A stretch of DNA of 64,000 nt from Streptomyces mashuensis. GTDB taxonomy: Bacteria; Actinomycetota; Actinomycetes; Streptomycetales; Streptomycetaceae. Positions within the stretch are counted from its first letter, which is position 1. Each line of letters begins with the position of its first letter. Location: the NCBI RefSeq assembly GCF_014654785.1, contig NZ_BNBD01000003.1:124001-188000 (forward strand). Direction: 5' to 3'. A program made the translations under genes and the position numbers. The notes below the pieces were generated by a model. The model did no database searches, was not told where the DNA came from, and worked only from the letters and a program-made list of their open reading frames with translations. This document shows positions 30,080 to 39,621 of the stretch, piece after piece.

Positions 30080-31837
30080 TCACTTCTTCGTGGCGGCTCC
30101 TGCCGGGGACTTGCCGGCGGGCTTCGCACCCTTTGCGGCGTTCTTGGCCGGGGCCTTGGCCGTGCCCTTGGCGGGGGTCCGGGCGGGGCTCTTGGCCGGA
30201 GCCTTGGCGGGGGCCTTGGCCGTGGCCTTCGCCGGGGTCTTCGCGGGCTCGGCGGGGGCGGCCTCGGTGACGGCCTCAGTGACGGCTTCGCCGGTCGTGG
30301 CCTCGGCCAGGGCCTCGCGGGCCAGGCGCGAGTTGCGCATGCCGTAGGCGAAGTAGATCACCAGGCCGAGGAACATCCAGCCGAGGAAGACCTCCCAGGT
30401 GACGACGTCCAGGCTGAACATCATGTAGACGCACAGACCGAAGCCGATCAGCGGGAAGACCGGGAACAGCGGCACCCGGGTGTCACCGAAGGGCACCCGC
30501 ACACCCGAAAGCGGTACCTGGAAGCTGCGCTTCATGCCGGGGCGGGTGAACCGCAGCACGATGACGGCGACGTTGACCAGCGCGAAGGCGAACAGGGTGC
30601 CGATGCTGGTGGCGTCCGCGAGCTGGCCCAGGGGCACGGCCGCGGCCAGGCCGCCGCAGAAGAGCGAGACGACGACGGTGTTGCCGACCGGCACGCCCTT
30701 CTTGCTGACCTTGGCCAGGCGCTTGGGCACCAGGCCGTCACGGGACATCGCGAAGAGGATGCGGGTCTGGCCGTAGAGCACGGTCAGCACGACGCTGGCG
30801 ATGGCGATGACGGCACCGGCGGCCAGCAGCACCGACCAGTAGCCGTGGCCGGTGACGTCCTTCATGATCCCGGCCAGCGCGGCCTCGGAGCCCTTGAACT
30901 CCTGCCACGGCATCGCGCCGACCGCGATCGCGGCGACCAGCACGTACAGCGCGGTGACGATCAGCAGCGAGAGCATGATGGCCTTGGGCAGGTCCCGCTT
31001 GGGGTCCTTGGCCTCCTCGCCCGCGGTGGAGGCGGCGTCGAAGCCGATGTACGAGAAGAACAGCGTGGCGCCCGCGGCGCTGACGCCGCCCAGGCCCAGC
31101 GGCATGAACGGGGCGTAGTTGCCGGCGCGGATGCCGGTGAAGGCGACGGCGCAGAAGAGCAGCAGCGCCGCGATCTTCACACAGACCATGATGGTGTTGG
31201 CGCGGGCGCTCTCCTTGGCGCCGCCCAGCAGGAACGCCATGCACAGCAGCACGACGAGCAGGGCCGGCAGGTTGAAGATGCCGCCGTCCACACCGGGCGG
31301 GTTGGCCATCCACGCCGGGATGGTGACGCCGATGGTGCCGTCGAGCAGCTCGTTGAGGTACTGGCCCCAGCCGACGGCGACGGCCGCGACGGAGACGCCG
31401 TACTCGAGGATCAGGCACCAGCCGCAGACCCAGGCGACGAGCTCGCCGAGGGTGGCGTACGTGTACGAGTACGAGGAGCCGGAGACCGGGATGGTGCCGG
31501 CGAGCTCGGCGTAGGACAGGGCCGAGAACAGCGCCGTGAGACCGGCGATGACGAACGAGATCACCACGGCCGGGCCGGCGTCGGGGACCGCCGAGCCCAG
31601 GACGACGAAGATGCCGGTGCCCAGGGTGGCACCGATGCTGATCATCGTCAGCTGCCACATGCCGAGCGAGCGGCGGAGGGTGCCGCCCTCGCCCTGGCCG
31701 CCCTCGGCGACGAGGCGCTCGACGGGCTTGGTGCGCATCAGGCGTGCGCCGAAGCCGGTGGTCGGCAGCGAGGCGCGCGCGGTGCCGCCGGAGGCGGCGG
31801 GCGCTGCGCCCTTGTCGATGATGGGGGTCGCTCCCAC
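30080..31837 (-). CDS. APC-family cationic amino-acid permease with Lys/Ala/Pro-rich tail
   Basis: 585 residues from GTG 31837, 8 bases after GGAG. The start of TM1 (MISIGATLGTGIFVVLGSAV) and repeated hydrophobic segments follow the CAT/APC pattern of cationic amino-acid transporters. The final ~60 residues are repeats of PAK, KAP and TPAK, like a histone-H1 tail, and should be cytoplasmic. Lysine or arginine uptake is plausible given the davBA genes 3 kb away. Tail function is unknown; it could bind acidic lipids, nucleic acid or a partner. Confidence 0.8.
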   Translation of the reverse strand: MGATPIIDKGAAPAASGGTARASLPTTGFGARLMRTKPVERLVAEGGQGEGGTLRRSLGMWQLTMISIGATLGTGIFVVLGSAVPDAGPAVVISFVIAGLTALFSALSYAELAGTIPVSGSSYSYTYATLGELVAWVCGWCLILEYGVSVAAVAVGWGQYLNELLDGTIGVTIPAWMANPPGVDGGIFNLPALLVVLLCMAFLLGGAKESARANTIMVCVKIAALLLFCAVAFTGIRAGNYAPFMPLGLGGVSAAGATLFFSYIGFDAASTAGEEAKDPKRDLPKAIMLSLLIVTALYVLVAAIAVGAMPWQEFKGSEAALAGIMKDVTGHGYWSVLLAAGAVIAIASVVLTVLYGQTRILFAMSRDGLVPKRLAKVSKKGVPVGNTVVVSLFCGGLAAAVPLGQLADATSIGTLFAFALVNVAVIVLRFTRPGMKRSFQVPLSGVRVPFGDTRVPLFPVFPLIGFGLCVYMMFSLDVVTWEVFLGWMFLGLVIYFAYGMRNSRLAREALAEATTGEAVTEAVTEAAPAEPAKTPAKATAKAPAKAPAKSPARTPAKGTAKAPAKNAAKGAKPAGKSPAGAATKK

Positions 31838-32126
31838 GGGGGTCGCTCCGTTCCTGAAGGCCGGTCGGGGGGATGCCGGTCGGTCGGGAGCGACGGCCGA
31901 CGGCGGACCCCGGGGGTGCACCGGCAGGGCAGAGCAAACCCGTAGCGAGGGGGGTACCGCCGAGCAAGCGGTATCCGCCACTCCACGTTCTGCGCAGACC
32001 CTACGAGGTGAGGGGCCACGCTGGTAATGCACCATTCTTGCGTATGCCCGTTCGATCATTGCGTCGCAGGGTCCGACACGATTAATCGTTGCATACTCCA
32101 TCATGAATCGGTACATGGGCAGCAAA
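31838..32126 (-). other. Permease upstream region with an AT-rich palindrome
   Basis: No gene in this stretch. It contains the perfect palindrome ACGATTAATCGT (32078-32089), which is unusual in GC-rich DNA and probably a regulator-binding site for the permease promoter. Neighbouring sequence GTATGCAACG could hold promoter boxes but spacing is not clear. Confidence 0.45.
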
Positions 32127-32161
32127 AAAGGGGCGCGATCCGGAATGGATCGCGCCCCTTT
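32127..32161 (-). terminator. guaB1 terminator
   Basis: Perfect 15-bp stem AAAGGGGCGCGATCC and its complement with a 5-base loop. Read on the minus strand it ends in TTTTTT. Confidence 0.85.
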
Positions 32162-32212
32162 CGGTGCGCCAGCGCGTGATCACCCTCTGATCACGGGTGA
32201 ATCACACCTTGA

Positions 32213-33700
<1,488 letters not shown>

Positions 33701-33932
33701 TCAGACCGTGCCGATACCGGATCGGGCTGAGGTTCCTGGACCCATCATCCACGATGAGAGGCCGTTCGGGCGAACATGTGACGCATTTGGGTGGGATTGC
33801 GTGGCTATTGCGTGGCTTCGGACAAGCGCTCCGGGGGCACGTCTGTGTGTTCGGCCAAGCGCATGGGCGTGCGCCCCTGATACGCCGACGCGCACCGGAG
33901 CTCCCGGTGCGCGTCGGGTAGTGACTACGCCC

Positions 33933-34949
33933 CTAGCCGGCGTCGGGGTCGGCGCGGTCCAGGGCCGGGCGGGGGCCGGGGCCGGTCTCGTGCAGCAGGT
34001 AGTCGGCGGCGGCGGTGTCGGTGACCAGGCTGGTCACCAGCCCGGAGCGGAGCACCGCGCCGATCGCCGCGGCCTTGCGGAGCCCGCCGGCGATGGCGAC
34101 GACCTCCGGTATGCGGCGCAGCCGGTCGGCCTCGACGGTGATGCACCGCTCGCCCAGGTCGCGCCCGATGCGGCGGCCCTCCGCGTCGAAGAGGTGCGCC
34201 GACATCTCGGCGGTCGCGCCGAGGGACGCGTAGTGGGTGCGCTCCTCGTCGGTGAGCATGTCGTAGACCGTGGAGATGCCCGGCGCCCAGGAGCCGATGG
34301 AGACGGCGGCGACGGTCACCTTGTCGAAGTACTCGAAGGCGCGGGCGATGCCGGTCTGGCCGCGCAGGGCGGCCGCCGTGGCCGGGTCCGGCAGCAGCAT
34401 CGGCGCGTAGATCGGGTGCGCCTCGCCGCCGGAGACCTGGGCGGCCCGCCGGACCGCCTCCACCGAGCCGCGCTCGGCGGTGCCGGCGTCGTACACGCCG
34501 GTGAGCTGGACGACCGTGCACGGCGGCAGCCGGTGCAGGGCCGCGGCCATGTGAATGGTGGAACGGCCCCAGGCCAGGCCGAGGACGTCACCCTCGTGCA
34601 CCAGTTCGCCGAGCAGGCCGGCTGCCACCTCGCCGAGGTTCTCGGGGTCGGGCGCGTCGTCGGCCGCGTCGGCCGGGGACTCCACGACGACCGCGTGCCG
34701 CAGGCCGTAGCGGGCGCGCAGCGCGTCGGAGCGCTCGGCGTCCAGCTCGGCGGGCACCCGGATCTCGATCCGCACCAGGTCGCGCTCCAGCGCCGTCTCC
34801 AGCACCCGCGCCACCTTGAAGCGGCTCACGCCGAACTCCTCGGCGATCTGGATCTTCGACTTGCCCTCGAGGTAGAAGCGGCGGGCCATCGCCGCCGCCT
34901 GCACCAGCTCGGCGGGCCCCATGGGCGTGGCTGAACGGCCCGTCGACAC
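33933..34949 (-). CDS. SorC/DeoR-type sugar-binding transcriptional regulator
   Basis: 338 residues from a GTG 6 bases after GAGGAG. Helix-turn-helix at about 28-55 (KSKIQIAEEFGVSRFKVARV); the rest is the SorC effector domain (GLAWGRSTIHMAAAL, FDKVTVAAVSIGSW, RCITVEADRLRRIPEVVAIA), which binds sugar phosphates. The nearest enzyme gene is rpe (ribulose-phosphate epimerase), so a pentose-phosphate effector is plausible. Regulon unknown. Confidence 0.8.
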   Translation of the reverse strand: MSTGRSATPMGPAELVQAAAMARRFYLEGKSKIQIAEEFGVSRFKVARVLETALERDLVRIEIRVPAELDAERSDALRARYGLRHAVVVESPADAADDAPDPENLGEVAAGLLGELVHEGDVLGLAWGRSTIHMAAALHRLPPCTVVQLTGVYDAGTAERGSVEAVRRAAQVSGGEAHPIYAPMLLPDPATAAALRGQTGIARAFEYFDKVTVAAVSIGSWAPGISTVYDMLTDEERTHYASLGATAEMSAHLFDAEGRRIGRDLGERCITVEADRLRRIPEVVAIAGGLRKAAAIGAVLRSGLVTSLVTDTAAADYLLHETGPGPRPALDRADPDAG

Positions 34950-35090
34950 CGTGGTCTCCTCACTACTGATGGGTTGTGCCGCTGTGGTGCAGCTGCTGTG
35001 GAGTCTTGCAGAGCTGTGGACTCGACGTCATCCTGTCAGATTCCGCTGACCTTGATCAGCCCTATTCGGGCGAGGAGCACGCCGGGGCGT

Positions 35091-35777
35091 TCAGTGCGCG
35101 CACGCCCAGGGTGCGGCGGCGATGGCGCCCTCCGCCTGGGCGCGCAGGGAGCGCACGGCCCCGGCCGGGTCGTCGGCGCCGTAGACGGCCGAACCGGCCA
35201 CGAACACGTCGGCGCCGGCCTCGGCGCAGCGCTCGATGGTGGCGGCGGACACACCGCCGTCGACCTGGAGCCAGATGGGGAGGTTGTGCCGGGAGATCAG
35301 CTCACGGGTGCGGCGGATCTTCGGCAGCATGATGTCGAGGAACGCCTGGCCGCCGAAGCCCGGCTCGACCGTCATGATCAGCAGCATGTCGAGCTCGGGG
35401 AGCAGGTCCTCGAACGGCTCGATGGGTGTGGCCGGCTTGAGCGCCATGGAGGCACGGGCCCCGAGGCGGCGCAGCTCGCGGGCGAGGCGTACGGGGGCGT
35501 GGGCGGCCTCGGCGTGGAAGGTGACCGACCCGGCGCCGGCCTCGGCGTACTGCGGGGCCCAGCGATCGGGGTCCTCGATCATGAGGTGGCAGTCGAGCGG
35601 GGTGTCGGTGGCCTTCACCAGCGACTCGACGACCGGCACGCCGAGCGTCAGGTTGGGCACGAAGTGATTGTCCATGACATCGACATGGAGCCAGTCCGCG
35701 CCCCGCACGGCCCGCGCCTCGTCGGAGAGGCGGGCGAAGTCCGCGGAGAGGATGCTCGGATTGATCTGCACAGCCAT
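35091..35777 (-). CDS. rpe: Ribulose-phosphate 3-epimerase
   Basis: 228 residues. TIM-barrel enzyme with [10 protein letters not shown], the metal-binding [12 protein letters not shown] and DCHLMIEDP segments, [10 protein letters not shown], and catalytic Asp in QVDGGV. It interconverts ribulose 5-phosphate and xylulose 5-phosphate in the pentose-phosphate pathway. ATG start. Located between the SorC regulator and rsmB. Confidence 0.9.
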   Translation of the reverse strand: MAVQINPSILSADFARLSDEARAVRGADWLHVDVMDNHFVPNLTLGVPVVESLVKATDTPLDCHLMIEDPDRWAPQYAEAGAGSVTFHAEAAHAPVRLARELRRLGARASMALKPATPIEPFEDLLPELDMLLIMTVEPGFGGQAFLDIMLPKIRRTRELISRHNLPIWLQVDGGVSAATIERCAEAGADVFVAGSAVYGADDPAGAVRSLRAQAEGAIAAAPWACAH

Positions 35778-35849
35778 GCCCTTAGCCTATGCGCTGGAGC
35801 GCATAGGCCCTGCGCTGGGTGGGGGGCCCGCCGATGCCCCGGCCGGGGC

Positions 35850-36235
35850 ACCACCGGCAGCACGGGGCCGAGGGGGCAGCCCCCCGCACCCCGCCGCGAC
35901 GGCACAACCCGGCGAGGCCGAGCCGACCCGGCCACCACCCGGCATGGGAGCCGAGGGGCCCCCGCACACCCCGCCACGACGGCGAGCAAGCACCACCCAC
36001 CGGCAGCACCAAGCCGGCCCCAGCCACCACCCGGCACGGGGGCCGAGGGGGTCAGGCCCCCCTCATTCCGCCGCGACGGCGAGCAACCACCACGGCGCAG
36101 CCCGGCGGTGCCGAGCCGCCCCCGGCCCGGGGGCACCCACCCCCTTGCGCAGAGTTCGGCACCGCCGGAATCCGCCGTCGGGGCTGATCGCCGTCGCGGC
36201 GGGATGAGGGAACCGGGGGTCCCCTCGCCCCGGCG
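35850..36235. repeat. Imperfect ~85-bp tandem repeats between rpe and rsmB
   Basis: Three units begin near 35850, 35934 and 36022. They share (C)CACCACCCGGCA, GCCGAGGGG, a run of Cs and CCGCC.CGACGGCGAGCA. A partial inverted copy lies near 36182-36235. There is no coding frame with a ribosome-binding site. The whole 470-base gap between the genes consists of this GC-rich repeat material, which may form strong RNA or DNA hairpins. Confidence 0.6.
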
Positions 36236-36248
36236 CCCGGGGCGAGGC

Positions 36249-37694
36249 TTACGCCGTGCGGCGGAGCAGCGCCAAGTACATCGCGTCCGTGCCGTGGACG
36301 TGGGGCCACAGCTGGATGTCCGGGCCGTTGCCCAGGGACGGGACGTCGGGGAGGAGGGGGCGGGCGTCGATCCAGTCCGCGGGGGGCGTCTCGCCGGCGC
36401 GGCCGCGGAGGACGTCCTCGACCACCACGCGCGTCTCCGCCAGGTGCGGCGAACACGTGGCGTAGGCCACCACACCGCCGACCCGCACCGACCGCAGCGC
36501 CTCGCGCAGAAGCGCGCGCTGGAGCGGGCCGAAGCCGGCGACGTCCTCGGGGCGGCGGCGCCAGCGGGCCTCGGGGCGGCGGCGCAGTGCGCCCAGACCC
36601 GTGCAGGGGACGTCGACCAGCGCCCGGTCGAACGTGCCCTCGCGCCACGGCGGGCGCGTGCCGTCCGCCGCGATCACCTGGTACGGGCCTGGGTTGCCGG
36701 CCAGCGCGCGGCCGACCAGCCGCGCGCGGTGCGGCTGCTTCTCCGACGCCAGCAGCGTCGCCCCGCGCTGCGCGGCCAGCGCGCCGAGCAGCGCAGCCTT
36801 GCCGCCGGGCCCGGCGCAGCCGTCGAGCCAGCGCGCGTCCGGGCCTTCCAGGGGCGCGGACGCCAGCGCCAGCGCGACGAGCTGGCTGCCCTCGTCCTGC
36901 ACGCCGGCGCGCCCCTCGCGCACCGCGTCGAGCGCGCCCGGCTCGCCGCCCTCCGCGAGCGCCACGGCGTACGGGGACCAGCGGCCGGCCCGGCCGGCCT
37001 CGGGGCCGAGCGTGGAGAGCAGTTCCTCGGTCGTGGCCCGGCCGGGCCGGGCGACGAGCGTGACCTCGGGCCGTGCGTTGTCGGCGGCGAGGAGTTCCTC
37101 GATGCCGGCCCGGCCGCCGCCGAGCGCGTCCCACAGCGCGGAGACGACCCACCGTGGGTGGGAGTGCACCACGGAGAGGTGCTCCTCGGGGTCGTCCTCG
37201 TACGGCGGGGCGACGCGCTCCAGCCAGCCGTCCAGGTCGTGCGCGGTGATGCGCCGCAGCACGGCGTTGACGAACTTGGCGCGGCCGTCGCCGAGCACCA
37301 CGCGGGCCAGCTCGACCGTGGCCGACACGGCCGCGTGCGGCGGGATGCGCGTGCCCAGCAGCTGGTGCGCGCCGAGGCTCAGCACGTCGAGGACCGGCGG
37401 GTCCACCTCGCGCAGCGGCCGGTCGACGCAGGCGGCGATGATCGCGTCGTACGTGCCGCGCCGCCGCAGCGACCCGTAGACCAGCTCGGTGGCGAGCGCC
37501 GCGTCCCGCGCCTGGAAGCCGTCCTTCTCGCGGGCCTTGCGCAGCAGCGGCGGCAGGACGAGGTTGGCGTAGGCGTCGCGTTCGTCCACGGCCCGGAGTG
37601 CCTCGAAGGCGAGGATCCGTACCGGGTCCTTCTTGGGCCGGCGGTGGGGCCGGGCGGGACGGCCGTTGCGGGGGCGGGGCGACGCCTGGTTCAC
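36249..37694 (-). CDS. rsmB: 16S rRNA m5C967 methyltransferase RsmB
   Basis: 481 residues: basic N-terminus, NusB-like helical domain (about 25-160; RILAFEALRAVDERDAYANL), then a SAM methyltransferase domain with WLDGCAGPGGKAALL (motif I), DVPCTGLGALRRRPE (motif IV Cys) and YATCSPHLAET (motif VI, catalytic Cys). It methylates C967 of 16S rRNA. 67 bases separate it from fmt upstream, as in many bacteria. Confidence 0.9.
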   Translation of the reverse strand: MNQASPRPRNGRPARPHRRPKKDPVRILAFEALRAVDERDAYANLVLPPLLRKAREKDGFQARDAALATELVYGSLRRRGTYDAIIAACVDRPLREVDPPVLDVLSLGAHQLLGTRIPPHAAVSATVELARVVLGDGRAKFVNAVLRRITAHDLDGWLERVAPPYEDDPEEHLSVVHSHPRWVVSALWDALGGGRAGIEELLAADNARPEVTLVARPGRATTEELLSTLGPEAGRAGRWSPYAVALAEGGEPGALDAVREGRAGVQDEGSQLVALALASAPLEGPDARWLDGCAGPGGKAALLGALAAQRGATLLASEKQPHRARLVGRALAGNPGPYQVIAADGTRPPWREGTFDRALVDVPCTGLGALRRRPEARWRRRPEDVAGFGPLQRALLREALRSVRVGGVVAYATCSPHLAETRVVVEDVLRGRAGETPPADWIDARPLLPDVPSLGNGPDIQLWPHVHGTDAMYLALLRRTA

Positions 37695-37761
37695 GAAAGG
37701 TGCTCCGGAGCTGGGGTGACGAAGGGTTCCAGCCTACGCCGCCGCTCTTGGCGAGGGCCTG

Positions 37762-38697
37762 TCAGCTCTCCCCCAGCCGCTCGCCCGCGGCGATCCGCAC
37801 GCCGCGCGCCCAGTCCGCGGCAGCCATCGGCTTCTTGCCCTGCGGCTGTACCCACTGGAGCTGCACCGCGTGCGAACCCGTGCCCACGTGCACCGTGTTC
37901 TTGGCCGCGGCCAGCGTGCCGGGCGCCAGGTCCGTGCGGGCGGGGTCGGGGGCCACGGACATGATCTTCAGGCGCTCGCCCCGGAACGTCGTCCACGCGC
38001 CGGGCGCGGGCGCGCAGCCGCGCACGACGCGGTCCACGCGCAGCGCGGGCGCCGTCCAGTCGAGGCGCGCGTCCTCGACGGTGATCTTCGGCGCGAGGGA
38101 GATGCCCTCGGCGGGCTGCGGCACGGCCTGCAGCGTGCCGTCCTCGATGCCGTCCATGGTGGCGGCCAGCAGCCCCGCACCGGCGAACGCGAGCCGCGTC
38201 AGCAGGTCGCCGCTGGTGTCGGTGGGGCGGATCTCCTCGGTGAGCACGCCGTAGACGGGGCCGGAGTCCAGGCCCTCCTCGATCTGGAAGGTGGAGGCGC
38301 CGGTGACCTCGTCACCGGCCATGATCGAGTGCTGGACGGGGGCGGCGCCGCGCCAGGCCGGCAGCAGCGAGAAGTGCAGGTTCACCCAGCCGTGGGCCGG
38401 GATGTCCAGCGCGGCCTTGGGCAGCAGCGCGCCGTAGGCGACGACCGGGCAGCAGTCGGGTGCGATCTCGCGGAGCCGGGCGAGGAAGTCCTCGTCGCGC
38501 GGCCGGGCGGGCTTGAGCACCTCGATGCCGGCCTCCTCGGCCCGTTCGGCCACCGGGCTGGCGACCAGCCGCCGGCCGCGCCCGGCGGGCGCGTCGGGGC
38601 GGGTGACGACGGCGACGACCTCGTGCCGCCCGGAGGCGAGCAGGGCGTCGAGGGCAGGGACGGCGACCTCGGGGGTACCGGCGAAGACGAGCCTCAT
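37762..38697 (-). CDS. fmt: Methionyl-tRNA formyltransferase
   Basis: 311 residues. [16 protein letters not shown] start, [12 protein letters not shown] loop, catalytic [17 protein letters not shown] (Asn-His) with SLLP motif and DSGPVYG. It formylates initiator Met-tRNA using 10-formyl-tetrahydrofolate. ATG start directly after a purine-rich stretch; same direction as rsmB. Confidence 0.9.
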   Translation of the reverse strand: MRLVFAGTPEVAVPALDALLASGRHEVVAVVTRPDAPAGRGRRLVASPVAERAEEAGIEVLKPARPRDEDFLARLREIAPDCCPVVAYGALLPKAALDIPAHGWVNLHFSLLPAWRGAAPVQHSIMAGDEVTGASTFQIEEGLDSGPVYGVLTEEIRPTDTSGDLLTRLAFAGAGLLAATMDGIEDGTLQAVPQPAEGISLAPKITVEDARLDWTAPALRVDRVVRGCAPAPGAWTTFRGERLKIMSVAPDPARTDLAPGTLAAAKNTVHVGTGSHAVQLQWVQPQGKKPMAAADWARGVRIAAGERLGES

Positions 38698-39070
38698 GGG
38701 TGGCTGACTACCTCTCTCGCAGCTGTCTCGCGCCGCTGCACGGGCGCCGGACGGGGCCGGAACGGACGGCCGACCAGTCTAGATCCCGGGTGCGCCGCGG
38801 CTTCGCGCCGCCCCGGCCGGCGGGGCGGGCGCGCACGCCCAGGGGCTCCACCCGGAGGCTCCGGCCGGGGGGCGTGCGGGCTGCCACGCGCCCCATTACG
38901 GCTGATGCGCGCCCCCATACCGTGACCCAGCGGCCCGTGGCGCGTTGGGTCAAGAGAGATTGACCTGAACGGGCCGCGACGGCAGCCCGCTTGCACGGCG
39001 TCACCCGTCGGCCGCCCGTCAACTCCCGTACATTCCCGTCCTTTTAACCGCCGGTCCGAGAGGCTACTTC
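38698..39070. other. Divergent intergenic region, fmt / 39071 gene
   Basis: About 370 bases without a supported gene. It should contain promoters for fmt (leftward) and the 39071 gene (rightward). A TTGACC occurs at 38958, but I find no matching -10 box. Confidence 0.4.
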
Positions 39071-39571
39071 ATGCCCGACCACGCAACCCACGACGCCCAG
39101 GCACGGGCCAGCCTGCATCTTCTGGTCCGGGACATCGAGAGGGTCCGCCGGCAGGTGGACGCCCTGCGCACGCTCACGGCACAGCTCGGCAACGTCTACC
39201 GGCCGCGCCGCACGGGACCGTCGGCGGGCTTCGTCGTCTACGGACGCGCGCCCGCGCCGACGGTGCGGCTGGCCCAGGAGCTGCGGGACAGCGTCGAGAC
39301 GCTGGTCACCGCGGCCGTGGACTTCGACCGTTCCCTGGGGTTCTCGTGGGACGCCGTGGGTTCGGCGCTCGGTGTCACCAAGCAGGCCGTGCACCGCCGC
39401 TACGGGGCGCGGCGCGCGCAGAACACCGCGGAGACGGCGGAGCCGGTGCGCACGGCCCCCGAACCGGCCCCGGTGCCGGTGGTGCCGGCGGCCCGCACGG
39501 TACCCGGCCAGGCCACCGTCCACCGCGAGGAACCGCGCGCCTCCGCCTTCCCCGGCCCCCGCAACGGCTGA
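39071..39571 (+). CDS. Conserved hypothetical protein with helix-turn-helix
   Basis: 166 residues. Helical N-terminal half; residues about 95-117 ([20 protein letters not shown]) are a clear helix-turn-helix. The C-terminal third is Pro/Ala-rich and disordered. It stands alone on the plus strand between fmt and priA. Probably DNA-binding; targets unknown. Confidence 0.75.
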   Translation: MPDHATHDAQARASLHLLVRDIERVRRQVDALRTLTAQLGNVYRPRRTGPSAGFVVYGRAPAPTVRLAQELRDSVETLVTAAVDFDRSLGFSWDAVGSALGVTKQAVHRRYGARRAQNTAETAEPVRTAPEPAPVPVVPAARTVPGQATVHREEPRASAFPGPRNG

Positions 39572-39621
39572 CGCCGCACAGCCCGGCAGGCCGACGGCCG
39601 GACGCCGGCCCCGCCCCCCCG

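Noticed and set aside
35850..36235. CRISPR array
   Set aside because: Units are imperfect and contiguous, with no constant repeat plus variable spacer pattern and no cas genes.
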